In this document: one piece after another, positions 43,458 through 50,771 of the stretch
How positions within the stretch are numbered: position 1 is the first letter of the stretch
How the letters are laid out: the number at the start of each line of letters is the position of its first letter
Origin: CAZSHG01 sp964606695 [NCBI: uncultured bacterium]
GTDB lineage: Bacteria > UBP14 > UBA6098
Length of the DNA: 64,000 nt
Assembly: GCA_964606695.1 (NCBI GenBank)
Contig: CAZSHG010000002.1
Location: forward strand, 62,001-126,000
Direction: 5' to 3'
The notes under the pieces: model-generated
What the model was told of the DNA's origin: nothing
Database searches by the model: none
Seen by the model: only the letters and a program-made list of their open reading frames with translations
Translations under genes and position numbers: made by a program

Positions 43458-43763
43458 GTGAAAAAAGTGTTACTTTGTTTGTTGTTCACCGTCGTTGCTG
43501 TTTGCGGCGCGACTATCTTCGGCCCGGCGACATACACGAGAACCACCGGTGCGCCGAATGTTTATGATACGACATTCGCGGCCTATGACACGAGAGGTTG
43601 CAAAGTCTATGAGAAAAAGCTCGGCGACTTAGGAAACGGACAGCATCAATATGTCTGGAACGGCAAAAACGAAAACGGAATATCGCTTTCATCGGGGCTA
43701 TACTTCGTGAAAATAGGCAACGAAACTCAAAGTAAAACTCATAAAGTCCTGCTACTGAAGTAA
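43458..43763 (+). CDS. Small secreted protein consisting mainly of a sorting-type C-terminal domain
   Basis: 101-residue protein. The GTG start at 43458 follows a near-perfect AAGGAGGG site. Residues 1-18 form a signal peptide (KKVLLCLLFTVVAVCGA). The mature part is only about 80 residues. Its last 40 match the second half of the FlgD-like/type IX sorting domain found at the end of the window's large secreted proteins: YDTRGCKVYEKKLGDLGNG, then YVWNGKNENGISLSSGLYF and the terminal THKVLLLK. The PNPFN segment is missing. No cargo domain is present, so it could be a remnant, a decoy, or a small anchored peptide. It is followed 51 bases later by a full-length member, from which it may have been derived. 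Confidence 0.75.
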   Translation: MKKVLLCLLFTVVAVCGATIFGPATYTRTTGAPNVYDTTFAAYDTRGCKVYEKKLGDLGNGQHQYVWNGKNENGISLSSGLYFVKIGNETQSKTHKVLLLK

Positions 43764-43775
43764 CTTGACAAACAA

Positions 43776-43808
43776 CTCCTCCTATCGTATTTTTTTACGT
43801 AGGAGGAG
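43776..43808 (+). promoter_or_regulatory. Hairpin sequestering the ribosome binding site of the gene at 43815
   Basis: CTCCTCCTA (43776-43784) is perfectly complementary to TAGGAGGAG (43800-43808). After a single bulged T, CGTA (43786-43789) pairs with TACG (43796-43799). The loop is six T. The paired AGGAGGAG is the Shine-Dalgarno sequence, six bases before ATG 43815. No T-tract follows, so this is not a standard terminator. The upstream gene stops at 43763, 12 bases before the hairpin. Confidence 0.8.
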
Positions 43809-43814
43809 AAAATA

Positions 43815-45278
43815 ATGAGATTACGATATTACATACTCATTCTTGCTCTAGTGACGGGCGGTCTTTTTGCCGAAAGACCGGTAATCGAACTGCTTGAACC
43901 TCAATCTCTATCTCCGACTGAATATGGACCCATTGAATACGTCGATGATTCCGGCTATGTCGTAATTAGAAAATGGGACTCCTGCAATTGCACCTCGGAT
44001 ATTTTCCAGACAATCCAATTACGTATCCGCGATGCCGACGGTATCGATTGGACTACGCTTCAAGTTGAGGTTCTTACTTTCGGAGGTGCTATAAACACAG
44101 TATGGTGGGACTCTCATCCATTTTATTATTTTCTTCCGGGCAGTCTCGATGTTACTATAGATTCAGTAGCGGTAGAAGAATTAATTTGGGCATCACAACA
44201 AGATTACTCGATTGAAATTGATTCATCGGGTTCAGACACGATAGGCTATGTTACCGTCACCCCTTTGGGACGTGGAATTCGCCCCGCTTTTTTCTGTCAT
44301 GATAGCTGTAATTTTGGGGCGCACTATTTTGGGCCTTGTTGTATAAATATCGGCGATGTTATTTCACCAGGTTTCGGTCATACTGCGGCTCCCTTATGGG
44401 AATTCCCGACACATATTTCAATTGGAATTATGGATTTAGTCGGAGATGGAACAAGTCAAGGTTTTTATTTCTGCGTCGATTACAGCGGGCCGTCGGCATC
44501 GACTCCCCGGCCCGCGGACGGCGCAATGGTCGATACGCTTCATCCGATAATCGGAATCACAATTCTCGATACGATATGGGTTCGGCACAGCGCTTATCCA
44601 AATCCGATAGACCCATATTTCCCCCATTGCCCTTGCTACGACTCCCTTTGCACGGATAGCACCGGCGCGCCGCTCGAATTCCCCTATTGCGGCGATAAGT
44701 TCATAGAATGGAACACAGTCGATACTGCTTCGATTCGGCTTTCCGTAAATGGTGCGGTCTATTCACTCGATTCACCCGGCATGTCATGGTTCGACGACTC
44801 GCTGCTTCTTTTCGACACCGGCGAGGCGGGGTTGTCATTTTCCGACGGCGACACCGTGCGTGTTTGCCTCGAAGAGGCCACCGACCGCGTCTCGCAAGGC
44901 CACGGCCCGAACCATCTCGGCAGGCACGCTGACTGGACACATCCTGACACTCCGGTTCCGTTCTGCTGGGAGTTTTATGTAAATACAGTCGGTATCGAGG
45001 AGACTGGATTGCCACGTTATTCGGGCATTACATCCGTCCACCCGAATCCCTTCAATTCCGGTTTGAATATAAAATACTCGCTTGCCGAGAAAAGCCGTGT
45101 CCAAATCAATGTTTACGATATTCTCGGCAGGGTGATTGCGAACATTATCGATGAAACCGACCAAATCGGCGATTATGAGATTTATTGGGATGCTTCCGAA
45201 AAACCGGGTGGAATTTACTTTATTCGCGCGAAAATCGGCGATGAATCAATTACGAAACGGGTGGTTTACCTGAAATAG
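43815..45278 (+). CDS. Secreted protein with type IX-like C-terminal sorting domain
   Basis: 487-residue exported protein of unknown function. The signal peptide is at 1-19 (LILALVTGGLFA). The body is beta-rich with many Asp, Tyr and Trp. It contains paired cysteines, e.g. SCNCTSD, CHDSCNFG, GPCCINIG and CPCYDSLC, that could form disulfides. The C-terminal domain is SVHPNPFNSGLNIKYSL, INVYDILGRVI, YWDASEKPGGIYFIRA and the tail TKRVVYLK. Four other proteins here share this architecture. Its ribosome binding site is buried in the 43776-43808 hairpin, so expression may depend on translation of the small gene before it. Confidence 0.85.
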   Translation: MRLRYYILILALVTGGLFAERPVIELLEPQSLSPTEYGPIEYVDDSGYVVIRKWDSCNCTSDIFQTIQLRIRDADGIDWTTLQVEVLTFGGAINTVWWDSHPFYYFLPGSLDVTIDSVAVEELIWASQQDYSIEIDSSGSDTIGYVTVTPLGRGIRPAFFCHDSCNFGAHYFGPCCINIGDVISPGFGHTAAPLWEFPTHISIGIMDLVGDGTSQGFYFCVDYSGPSASTPRPADGAMVDTLHPIIGITILDTIWVRHSAYPNPIDPYFPHCPCYDSLCTDSTGAPLEFPYCGDKFIEWNTVDTASIRLSVNGAVYSLDSPGMSWFDDSLLLFDTGEAGLSFSDGDTVRVCLEEATDRVSQGHGPNHLGRHADWTHPDTPVPFCWEFYVNTVGIEETGLPRYSGITSVHPNPFNSGLNIKYSLAEKSRVQINVYDILGRVIANIIDETDQIGDYEIYWDASEKPGGIYFIRAKIGDESITKRVVYLK

Positions 45279-45413
45279 AACTCAAAATACGGGCGGGGCA
45301 AACGTCTCGCCCGGAACGAAATAGGACGAAATTTGGGCGGAAATGCCCAGAAATGATGAAAACGATGGAGAAAATAGGGAAAATGGCTGGATTTGGTGAA
45401 ATAATAGGGGTTT

Positions 45414-45617
45414 TTGGCGTCCGGGGGCGAAATTGGGCGTCCGAGGCTCTAAATTCGAGGCCCGAGAGGCAATATTCCGCGTCCGAGAAGGGAAATTGGA
45501 CGTCCGAGAGGCAATATTGGACATCCGAGAGGGTAAATTGGACGTCCGAGAGGCAATATTCCACGTCCGAGACTCGAAATTCACCGTCCGGGAATGGCCG
45601 TTCGCGGTCGGAGAACC
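45414..45617. repeat. 21-nt tandem repeat array, about nine units
   Basis: Units of 20-22 nt with consensus close to AAATTGGACGTCCGAGAGGC, beginning at about 45430, 45451, 45471, 45493, 45513, 45534, 45555, 45577 and 45598. Units alternate between AAATT and AATATT openings, giving a 42-nt higher-order period. Several frames are open through the array, simply because 21 is divisible by three and the unit lacks stops. Confidence 0.85.
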
Positions 45618-45644
45618 TAAATCGAATCAACAAGGAGGGCTATC

Positions 45645-45713
45645 ATGCCCGAAAAAACAAGAGATCCGCAAAAAAAACTTTACCACAACGCTTTTTCTCT
45701 TCTCGTCGCATAG
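45645..45713 (+). CDS. Possible 22-residue peptide gene
   Basis: ATG at 45645 lies six bases after CAAGGAGGG, among the best ribosome binding sites in the window. The frame MPEKTRDPQKKLYHNAFSLL then ends VA and TAG at 45711-45713. A run of eight or nine A lies inside the frame; a one-base slip would extend it to 45776. No promoter and no similarity were recognised. It may be a leader peptide, a decayed gene start carried by repeats, or chance. Confidence 0.3.
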   Translation: MPEKTRDPQKKLYHNAFSLLVA

Positions 45714-45910
45714 CTCCAGTGTTTGCAACTGTAAGGCTGTGCGACGGGATTGGCCGCGAAGCTTGGCTTCGATAATGGGAGACGAAGCGAAGCTTCTAAT
45801 GCAAGGATAAGATTTCTCTTCGAGCAAAGCTCTCATCGAAATGACAGGATAGGAAAATTCCACTTCTAACGACTAACAGCCAACGACGAACGCCGCACCG
45901 TGGGGCGACG

Positions 45911-45992
45911 AACGCCGCTGGCGCGACGTTTGTATCGTAGGGAAATGACCAAAATTAGAGAGTAATGTAGCAAACGGCGTGACAGCGGCGTT
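45911..45992 (-). repeat. TCAC/GCGC hairpin element, copy 3
   Basis: In minus orientation: outer stem AACGCCGCTG (45992-45983), TCAC, inner arm GCCGTTTGC, 36-nt loop, ACAAACGTC, GCGC, CAGCGGCGTT (45920-45911). The outer stem is perfect; the inner stem has two mismatches. The loop contains ATTTCCC, as in copy 4. Confidence 0.75.
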
Positions 45993-45995
45993 TTT

Positions 45996-46069
45996 CCGCT
46001 GGCGCAGTTCTTGCCTGCGGGAAATTATCGGAAATGTGGATGAAATATTCGCAAGAACTGTGACAGCGG
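45996..46069 (-). repeat. TCAC/GCGC hairpin element, copy 4
   Basis: In minus orientation: CCGCTG (46069-46064), TCAC, AGTTCTTGC, 36-nt loop, GCAAGAACT, GCGC, CAGCGG (46001-45996). Inner and outer stems are perfect. It is in the same orientation as copy 3 and three bases from it, forming a tandem pair like copies 1 and 2. Confidence 0.75.
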
Positions 46070-46102
46070 TTGCGCGGTGCGGTTTATCGATCAGGAAATT
46101 TT

Positions 46103-46417
46103 TTACGGCGCGGGGCGGGGTTTGATTCCCGGGCTTTCGGGGTCGCTGTGTTTGACCACGAAGAAATAGACGATACTACCGACTGGCACTAGAAGAATCA
46201 CCAGAATCCAGACGACCTGTTCCGAACTCTCCGGTGCAAACCGTTTGCGCGCGACATCGATTATCATCATGATCTTGAAAATAAGGAAAAAGATGCTTAT
46301 CGCAATCGCCGATGCCCAGATTATGAAATAAATCATACCGACCATACCGCAACATCCCACCCCCATTAATTCTCCGACCGCTTCGGAACTCTGAGATTGA
46401 GTTAATATCGGGATCAT
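46103..46417 (-). CDS. Small membrane protein with PLDc_N-like domain
   Basis: 104 residues with two hydrophobic helices (about 24-52 and 66-88). The second, VVWILVILLVPVGSIVYFFVVK, matches the phospholipase D-nuclease N-terminal (PLDc_N) domain found alone or at the start of cardiolipin synthases, with the conserved W..(L)..P.G...Y pattern. No catalytic domain is attached, so the function is unknown. The C-terminus is Pro-rich (SPGIKPRPAP). Its ATG overlaps the stop of the secreted-protein gene at 46414 by four bases, so both are expressed together. Confidence 0.8.
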   Translation of the reverse strand: MIPILTQSQSSEAVGELMGVGCCGMVGMIYFIIWASAIAISIFFLIFKIMMIIDVARKRFAPESSEQVVWILVILLVPVGSIVYFFVVKHSDPESPGIKPRPAP

Positions 46418-47178
46418 TTCAACATCACCGCTTTCGTCGCGGGAATACCGCCGTTGAGGGGTTTAATATAATATGTTCCGGACGGACAATCTCTGCCGTT
46501 TCTCGACCTGCCGTCCCAGTAAATTTCGTCCTCATCAGGATCGATGACATCGACCAGCCTGCCGGAAATGTCGAATATGCCTATTTCACCGGATTCGGGC
46601 GGAATTTCAATTCGACAGGTCGCGTTGAATGGATTGGGATGGACACGAAATCCGGATCGATCAGGCAAAGTAATTTCCTCCCAGATATTCGATACCGGCG
46701 CACCTACCACGATTATCCTCCCGCCAAAAACGTTTATTCCAATCGAATCGATCGTTCTCATATCGAACCACTCATCGACGAAATAAACCGGCAGAGAATC
46801 GAGGTTGAAAGCGCCGATCAAGAATTCGCCGGAATCGGGAATTTCGGATGAATCCCAGGTCAGCGAGAAACCGTAACCACCGCTGAGCATAACATCCCAG
46901 ATAATTGTATCCTGCGACGGTGCGCGATAATCCGTCCCGAGCATGGTATAACCGGGGTGTGTGCTGTCGTCGATCGGGAAATAGCCGTATGCGCCGGGAG
47001 TCGGCAGGTAGGGAATATCTATCAGTATATCGAAACCGTCAGTCGCTGAGGAATCGACACCGAAAGTCAACATATTGCCGTCCGATAAAGTGAAAACCTC
47101 GACATCGACCTGCCATCTGAAAAAGGCAAACGTCGTAAGGGCCAGAAGTATAATAATTATCGTAACCTTCAATCGCAT
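46414..47178 (-). CDS. Secreted protein with type IX-like C-terminal sorting domain
   Basis: 254-residue exported protein. The N-terminal hydrophobic signal is IIIILLALTTFAFF. Residues 25-165 are a beta-rich domain of unknown function with many Asp (VEVFTLSDGNMLTFGVDSS, GYGFSLTWDSSEIPDSGEF). The C-terminal domain is HPNPFNATCRIEIP, IGIFDISGRLVDVI, YWDGRSRNGRDCPSGTYYI and the tail TKAVMLK. It is divergent from the gene at 47323. It is co-transcribed with the small PLDc_N-like protein, an unexplained pairing. Confidence 0.83.
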   Translation of the reverse strand: MRLKVTIIIILLALTTFAFFRWQVDVEVFTLSDGNMLTFGVDSSATDGFDILIDIPYLPTPGAYGYFPIDDSTHPGYTMLGTDYRAPSQDTIIWDVMLSGGYGFSLTWDSSEIPDSGEFLIGAFNLDSLPVYFVDEWFDMRTIDSIGINVFGGRIIVVGAPVSNIWEEITLPDRSGFRVHPNPFNATCRIEIPPESGEIGIFDISGRLVDVIDPDEDEIYWDGRSRNGRDCPSGTYYIKPLNGGIPATKAVMLK

Positions 47179-47256
47179 ATCGAAATAAAGTTAAACCAAA
47201 TCCTTTTATAGTCAAGAGTAAAGCGTGGCATCGAGCACGAAAAATCAAAATTAAAT

Positions 47257-47285
47257 TTGACATACGACTTTAATATTCGTAAATT
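47257..47285 (+). promoter_or_regulatory. Promoter of the secreted-protein gene at 47323
   Basis: TTGACA (47257-47262), 17 bases, TAAATT (47280-47285), about 37 bases before the ATG. The hexamers match the promoter at 61632. Confidence 0.7.
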
Positions 47286-47322
47286 AAAAGTGGTAAATAA
47301 TACCAAACGAAGGAATAACATA

Positions 47323-48711
47323 ATGAAATACAAAGCTTTAGCGTTACTGACAATCGTAATCCTTGCCGGCACAATCGTCGGTCAGATTGAAAGAACCGTG
47401 TTCATTTTCGACGGTGCTGGAGGATTGTCGGCCAGATTCGAGAACCCTGATTTACCGGGGGATACAATTCGCCCGTGGGAGGCCTGGGCCGCGGCGATAG
47501 ATACTATCAACGCCCACCGAGCATATTACAACATGCGCGACACGATTACTTGGACGGTCGATTACGATTTCCCGACGGCGATTAATTCAGATATATTTAT
47601 CTTAACGCTCGGCTGGGAGGGAACCGGCGCAGAGGTTTTATCGCCGGCCCAGCAGGAATTGCTTATCGCTTTGCTCGACAGCACCGACAGAACGCCCGAG
47701 AAACAAACCGCCCTATTTATCGAGGGCAACGATTTCGCTGAACTTTATTGCGATACTTCGACCGGGCTTTATGCTGGAACCTTCGCGGATTACACCGGCA
47801 CGATTTTGCTCGATGGCAATGCCGGCTCCGTTTCAACTCTGGTCGGGGAAGACAGTTCGCTCGCGGAGGGGATGTCCTTTGCCTATCGCGTAACTACAGG
47901 CGGGCCATGCACGGATATGGACGATATCGTCGTGAACGATACGCTATGGGATTCTCATCATCTGAAATATCTTTTCAATGCATCCACAAGAAATCCGGCG
48001 CGTGGTTTACAGCGCAGAAGCTATTCCCCGGGCGCAGTCGTTACCCTGCCGTTCCAATACGGCAATATCCCTCGTGGCGGGGGCACGTTGAATTCGAAAG
48101 AGGAATTGCTGGTTCGCATGTTCGATTTCGCGATAATGCCTCTGGTATCGATAGAAAGCGATTTGCCCTCGGAGACTCTCTGGGTGGACACGGTTTATAC
48201 GTTAGAATATCAGGCTTATGACAACCGTTGCGTGAAGAACCTGATTTACGAATACTCCAGCGATGGCGGCTCGAGCTGGATTGTCCTCAATGAGATAGCC
48301 ACCCCGGAACTGGACACGGTGTCGTCACTGGATTTCAGCATTCCACCGTCAACGGGAGACGATTGCTATCTGAGACTTATCGTAACCGACTCGACCTATA
48401 ATTACACCGCGGACACCAGCGAGAGTTTCGTGGTGATGAATTTTGGAATCGACGAAGGTTCGACCATGCCCGACTCGCCGCATTTACGTTCCTATCCGAA
48501 TCCGTTCAACGCGCAACTCACTTTCGACGTTATAGTCGATAAGGCTACGGAAATCGAAATCTACGACCTGACAGGGAGGATTGTCGCAGAATTGCCCGTC
48601 TCTCCTGCCAGGAGCACAGTCAGGTGGACACCTGAGAATCATCCGACCGGATTGTATCTTGCGAGAATTAACGGAACCGGAGAGTCGGTTAAAGCGGTCT
48701 ATCTGCGATAA
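47323..48711 (+). CDS. Secreted protein with type IX-like C-terminal sorting domain
   Basis: 462-residue exported protein of unknown activity. The ATG at 47323 is preferred because CGAAGGA stands eight bases upstream and the frame then opens with a signal peptide (KYKALALLTIVILAGTIVG). A longer frame back to 47257 would overlap the promoter. The body has TVFIFDGAGGLS and LTLGWEGTGAEVLSPAQQELLIALL, resembling peptidase-associated or glutamine-amidotransferase-like folds only loosely. A region near 300-390 looks Ig-like (IYEYSSDGGSSWIVLNE). The C-terminus has SYPNPFNAQLTFDVIV, IEIYDLTGRIV, TGLYLARI and the tail VKAVYLR. A strong terminator follows at 48737. Confidence 0.85.
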   Translation: MKYKALALLTIVILAGTIVGQIERTVFIFDGAGGLSARFENPDLPGDTIRPWEAWAAAIDTINAHRAYYNMRDTITWTVDYDFPTAINSDIFILTLGWEGTGAEVLSPAQQELLIALLDSTDRTPEKQTALFIEGNDFAELYCDTSTGLYAGTFADYTGTILLDGNAGSVSTLVGEDSSLAEGMSFAYRVTTGGPCTDMDDIVVNDTLWDSHHLKYLFNASTRNPARGLQRRSYSPGAVVTLPFQYGNIPRGGGTLNSKEELLVRMFDFAIMPLVSIESDLPSETLWVDTVYTLEYQAYDNRCVKNLIYEYSSDGGSSWIVLNEIATPELDTVSSLDFSIPPSTGDDCYLRLIVTDSTYNYTADTSESFVVMNFGIDEGSTMPDSPHLRSYPNPFNAQLTFDVIVDKATEIEIYDLTGRIVAELPVSPARSTVRWTPENHPTGLYLARINGTGESVKAVYLR

Positions 48712-48736
48712 TATCAGTTTAGAGATAAGATAATTC

Positions 48737-48766
48737 AGGGCGGGGTTTTCCCGCCCTTTTTATTTT
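48737..48766 (+). terminator. Rho-independent terminator
   Basis: AGGGCGGG (48737-48744) pairs with CCCGCCCT (48750-48757), loop GTTTT, followed by TTTTTATTTT. It serves the gene ending at 48711. The minus-strand gpsA stop at 48760 overlaps its T-tract, so it may also slow leftward transcription. Confidence 0.88.
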
Positions 48767-49764
48767 CCAAATTCCTCTTTAAGCGGGCGGGTCATAAGTT
48801 CGTGGAGTGCATCTTGTGGGGATATTTTAGATTCGATTACTCTATCGACCATCTCCGTAATCGGCATCTCGACACCGTATTTTTGTGATAAACCGACGGC
48901 GGCAGAAGCCGTGAATACTCCTTCTGCAATCCACTCGACGTTTTTGAGTATGTCCCGGGGCTTCCCGCCCTCCGCGATCATTTTTCCCATGCGATAATTG
49001 CGCGATTGTTCGCTGGTGCATGTCAGGACGAGATCGCCCAGGCCGGAAATTCCAAAAATCGTGTTATTTTCAGCTCCCATTGCCAGCGCGAGTTTCCTAA
49101 CCTCGGCCAATCCACGAACTATCGACGCGGCACGGGTATTCTCTCCAAGCCCGAGACCATCGATCATGCCCGCAGAGAGTGCAAATACGTTTTTCAACGC
49201 GCCGCCAAGTTCGACACCTAAAGTATCGGCGCTTCGATAAACTCTCATAAAAGGCCCGGTAATAAGCTTCTGGACTCTCTCAGCTATTGCAATATCGCCA
49301 GCCGCCACGAGGACGGTTGGCTTACATCGGGCTACTTCGTTAGCGAAAGACGGGCCGGAAAGGATTATTATTCGGGAGTTTGGGATTATATCAATTATTA
49401 TCTGCGATGGAAAACGGTATGAACCGCGTTCTATACCTTTGGCCAGATTTACGAATATGATATTGTCGGGGAGCTTTTGGATATCTATTCTCTTCAGCAC
49501 TCCACCGATATATTGGACGGGCACGGCCAGGAAAACCACCTTAACGTCTTCCAGAGCCTTATTGATATCGTTTGTTGCGATTATTTTTCCGGGAAGATGT
49601 ATTTCGGGTAGGAAAACCCGGTTTTCTCCGGATTCGATATCCCGGACGGTTTGTTCTTCGTATGCCCAAATCCTCGGTTTCAATCCAAGCGACCACAGGT
49701 GCAATGCAAATGCTGTCCCCCATGCCCCTCCGCCGATAACAGCCGTTACGGGAACTTCGGACAT
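48760..49764 (-). CDS. gpsA: Glycerol-3-phosphate dehydrogenase [NAD(P)+]
   Basis: Makes sn-glycerol 3-phosphate from dihydroxyacetone phosphate for phospholipid synthesis. Its 334 residues are normal. VIGGGAWGTAFALHL is the dinucleotide-binding loop (usually GxGxWG), FVNLAKGIE and ILSGPSFANEVARCKPT follow, ELGGALKNVFALSAGMIDGLGLGENTRAA contains the catalytic Lys, and GISGLGDLVLTCTSEQSRNYRMG is the C-terminal substrate region. All are family-diagnostic. Its start overlaps the upstream gene by 19 bases, so it belongs to the leftward unit starting near 52360. Confidence 0.97.
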   Translation of the reverse strand: MSEVPVTAVIGGGAWGTAFALHLWSLGLKPRIWAYEEQTVRDIESGENRVFLPEIHLPGKIIATNDINKALEDVKVVFLAVPVQYIGGVLKRIDIQKLPDNIIFVNLAKGIERGSYRFPSQIIIDIIPNSRIIILSGPSFANEVARCKPTVLVAAGDIAIAERVQKLITGPFMRVYRSADTLGVELGGALKNVFALSAGMIDGLGLGENTRAASIVRGLAEVRKLALAMGAENNTIFGISGLGDLVLTCTSEQSRNYRMGKMIAEGGKPRDILKNVEWIAEGVFTASAAVGLSQKYGVEMPITEMVDRVIESKISPQDALHELMTRPLKEEFGK

Positions 49765-50771
49765 GCGGCGCCCTCCTCGGCGGCCTTGTAAGCCAAATCT
49801 TTCAGGTCATTGATCTCGGATCGACTCCTATCGATCACCCAGGACGGCAGACGCTCCTCCAGAATCGCCGTGCAATGTAAGCAGACGAAGGCCCAATCTT
49901 CGAGTTTTGCGGCCGCATTCGCCGCCAGTAAATGCACGGTAACCCGATTGATAACCTGCTCCTCCCCCAACGTATCCAATGCCAAAGATAATTGATCGGC
50001 GGCATCGAGGTAGCTTTCAAGATTCCCCTCGGCCTCGTAAATCGCGAGATCATACCATAAAGGCAGAAGACTGCCGGGGTATTTTTCCTCTATTAAATTG
50101 CGCATAACCCGCGCGGAATCGATCATGTTTTCTTCGCAATATATATATACAAGGGCGTGGATAGCGGCATCACGAGAATATATCGAGTTCCACCTGGCCT
50201 CATTTAATAATTCTATTCCCTCCTCTTTATTATCATCAACGAAGGGTAAATAAGTCAGAATGCCCAGTTTCGCGCTCTTCCAATAACTATATCCACCCAT
50301 ACCGAGAGCCGCATCGGCACTAACCGCAGGATAATCATAAGCACGTTCGTAATATTCCATCGCTTCCGAGGATGTTCCAAACGCTTGAATATACTTCCCC
50401 TGCTCGGCCAGAGAAATTGCTTTATAACCGTATGAAGAACCGATAACCCAAAGATTCCACGGATCGAGAGTATCGCTTTTCGACAACGCAATAGCCGAAT
50501 CGAGATATGCGTTCATTTCGTATGATCGGCGGTAATCTTCGTTGTTCAACATCCAATCCTGGAGATTCGAACCCCTTAAAAAAAGCGGGGCGGGATCGAA
50601 AGGAAAGGCTTCTCGAAGTTCGACAATCATGGAATCGGCTTCCTCGTATTTGTGGACGAACCTCATCGAGATTATTTCGCCGACGGTCTTTTGCATATCG
50701 GGATCGTCGAGGATACTCGCAATAGAGATACCACCGAGTAGAATTATTGTGATTGTCGTTCGTCTAAACAT
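49746..50771 (-). CDS. Exported helical-repeat (TPR-like) protein of unknown function
   Basis: 341 residues. The N-terminal signal peptide is TTITIILLGGISIAS. The rest is almost all alpha-helical with TPR-like spacing: DSMIVELREAFPFDPAPLFLRGS, AISLAEQGKYIQAFGTSSEAMEYYERAYDY and AANAAAKLEDWAFVCLHCTAILEE. No catalytic motif is seen. It overlaps gpsA by 19 bases and the transglutaminase-like gene by 28 bases, so it lies in one operon with them. It probably serves as a periplasmic protein-protein interaction scaffold, by inference from the fold only. Confidence 0.75.
   Translation of the reverse strand: MFRRTTITIILLGGISIASILDDPDMQKTVGEIISMRFVHKYEEADSMIVELREAFPFDPAPLFLRGSNLQDWMLNNEDYRRSYEMNAYLDSAIALSKSDTLDPWNLWVIGSSYGYKAISLAEQGKYIQAFGTSSEAMEYYERAYDYPAVSADAALGMGGYSYWKSAKLGILTYLPFVDDNKEEGIELLNEARWNSIYSRDAAIHALVYIYCEENMIDSARVMRNLIEEKYPGSLLPLWYDLAIYEAEGNLESYLDAADQLSLALDTLGEEQVINRVTVHLLAANAAAKLEDWAFVCLHCTAILEERLPSWVIDRSRSEINDLKDLAYKAAEEGAACPKFP

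Larger units (their letters stand above)
45279..46102. other. 824-base repeat-rich intergenic region between convergent genes
   Basis: No conserved protein gene is supportable. In order: a short GC-rich inverted repeat (CGGGCG/CGCCCG, 45290-45313); a 21-nt tandem array (45414-45617); a 22-codon frame with a strong ribosome binding site (45645-45713); an inverted repeat GAAGCTTGGCTTCG/CGAAGCGAAGCTTC (45758-45796); a stretch CTCTTCGAGCAAAGCTCTC and ATCGAAATGACAGGAT (45813-45849), resembling widely dispersed bacterial intergenic repeats; a 13-base direct repeat CGACGAACGCCGC (45884-45896, 45906-45918); and two copies of the TCAC/GCGC hairpin element (45911-46069). Confidence 0.7.

Noticed and set aside
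45414-45617. CRISPR array
   Set aside because: Units are 20-22 nt, contiguous and degenerate, with no unique spacers and no cas genes in the window. The same applies to 58989-59168.
45250-45633. Minus-strand open frame of 127 codons with SDVQY/SDVEY heptads
   Set aside because: It is the 21-nt repeat array read in one frame. The other frames are equally open, it overlaps the end of the secreted-protein gene and it has no ribosome binding site or similarity.
45353-45810. Two overlapping plus-strand frames through the same array
   Set aside because: Frames exist only because the repeat unit has no stop and a length divisible by three; composition is repeat-driven.
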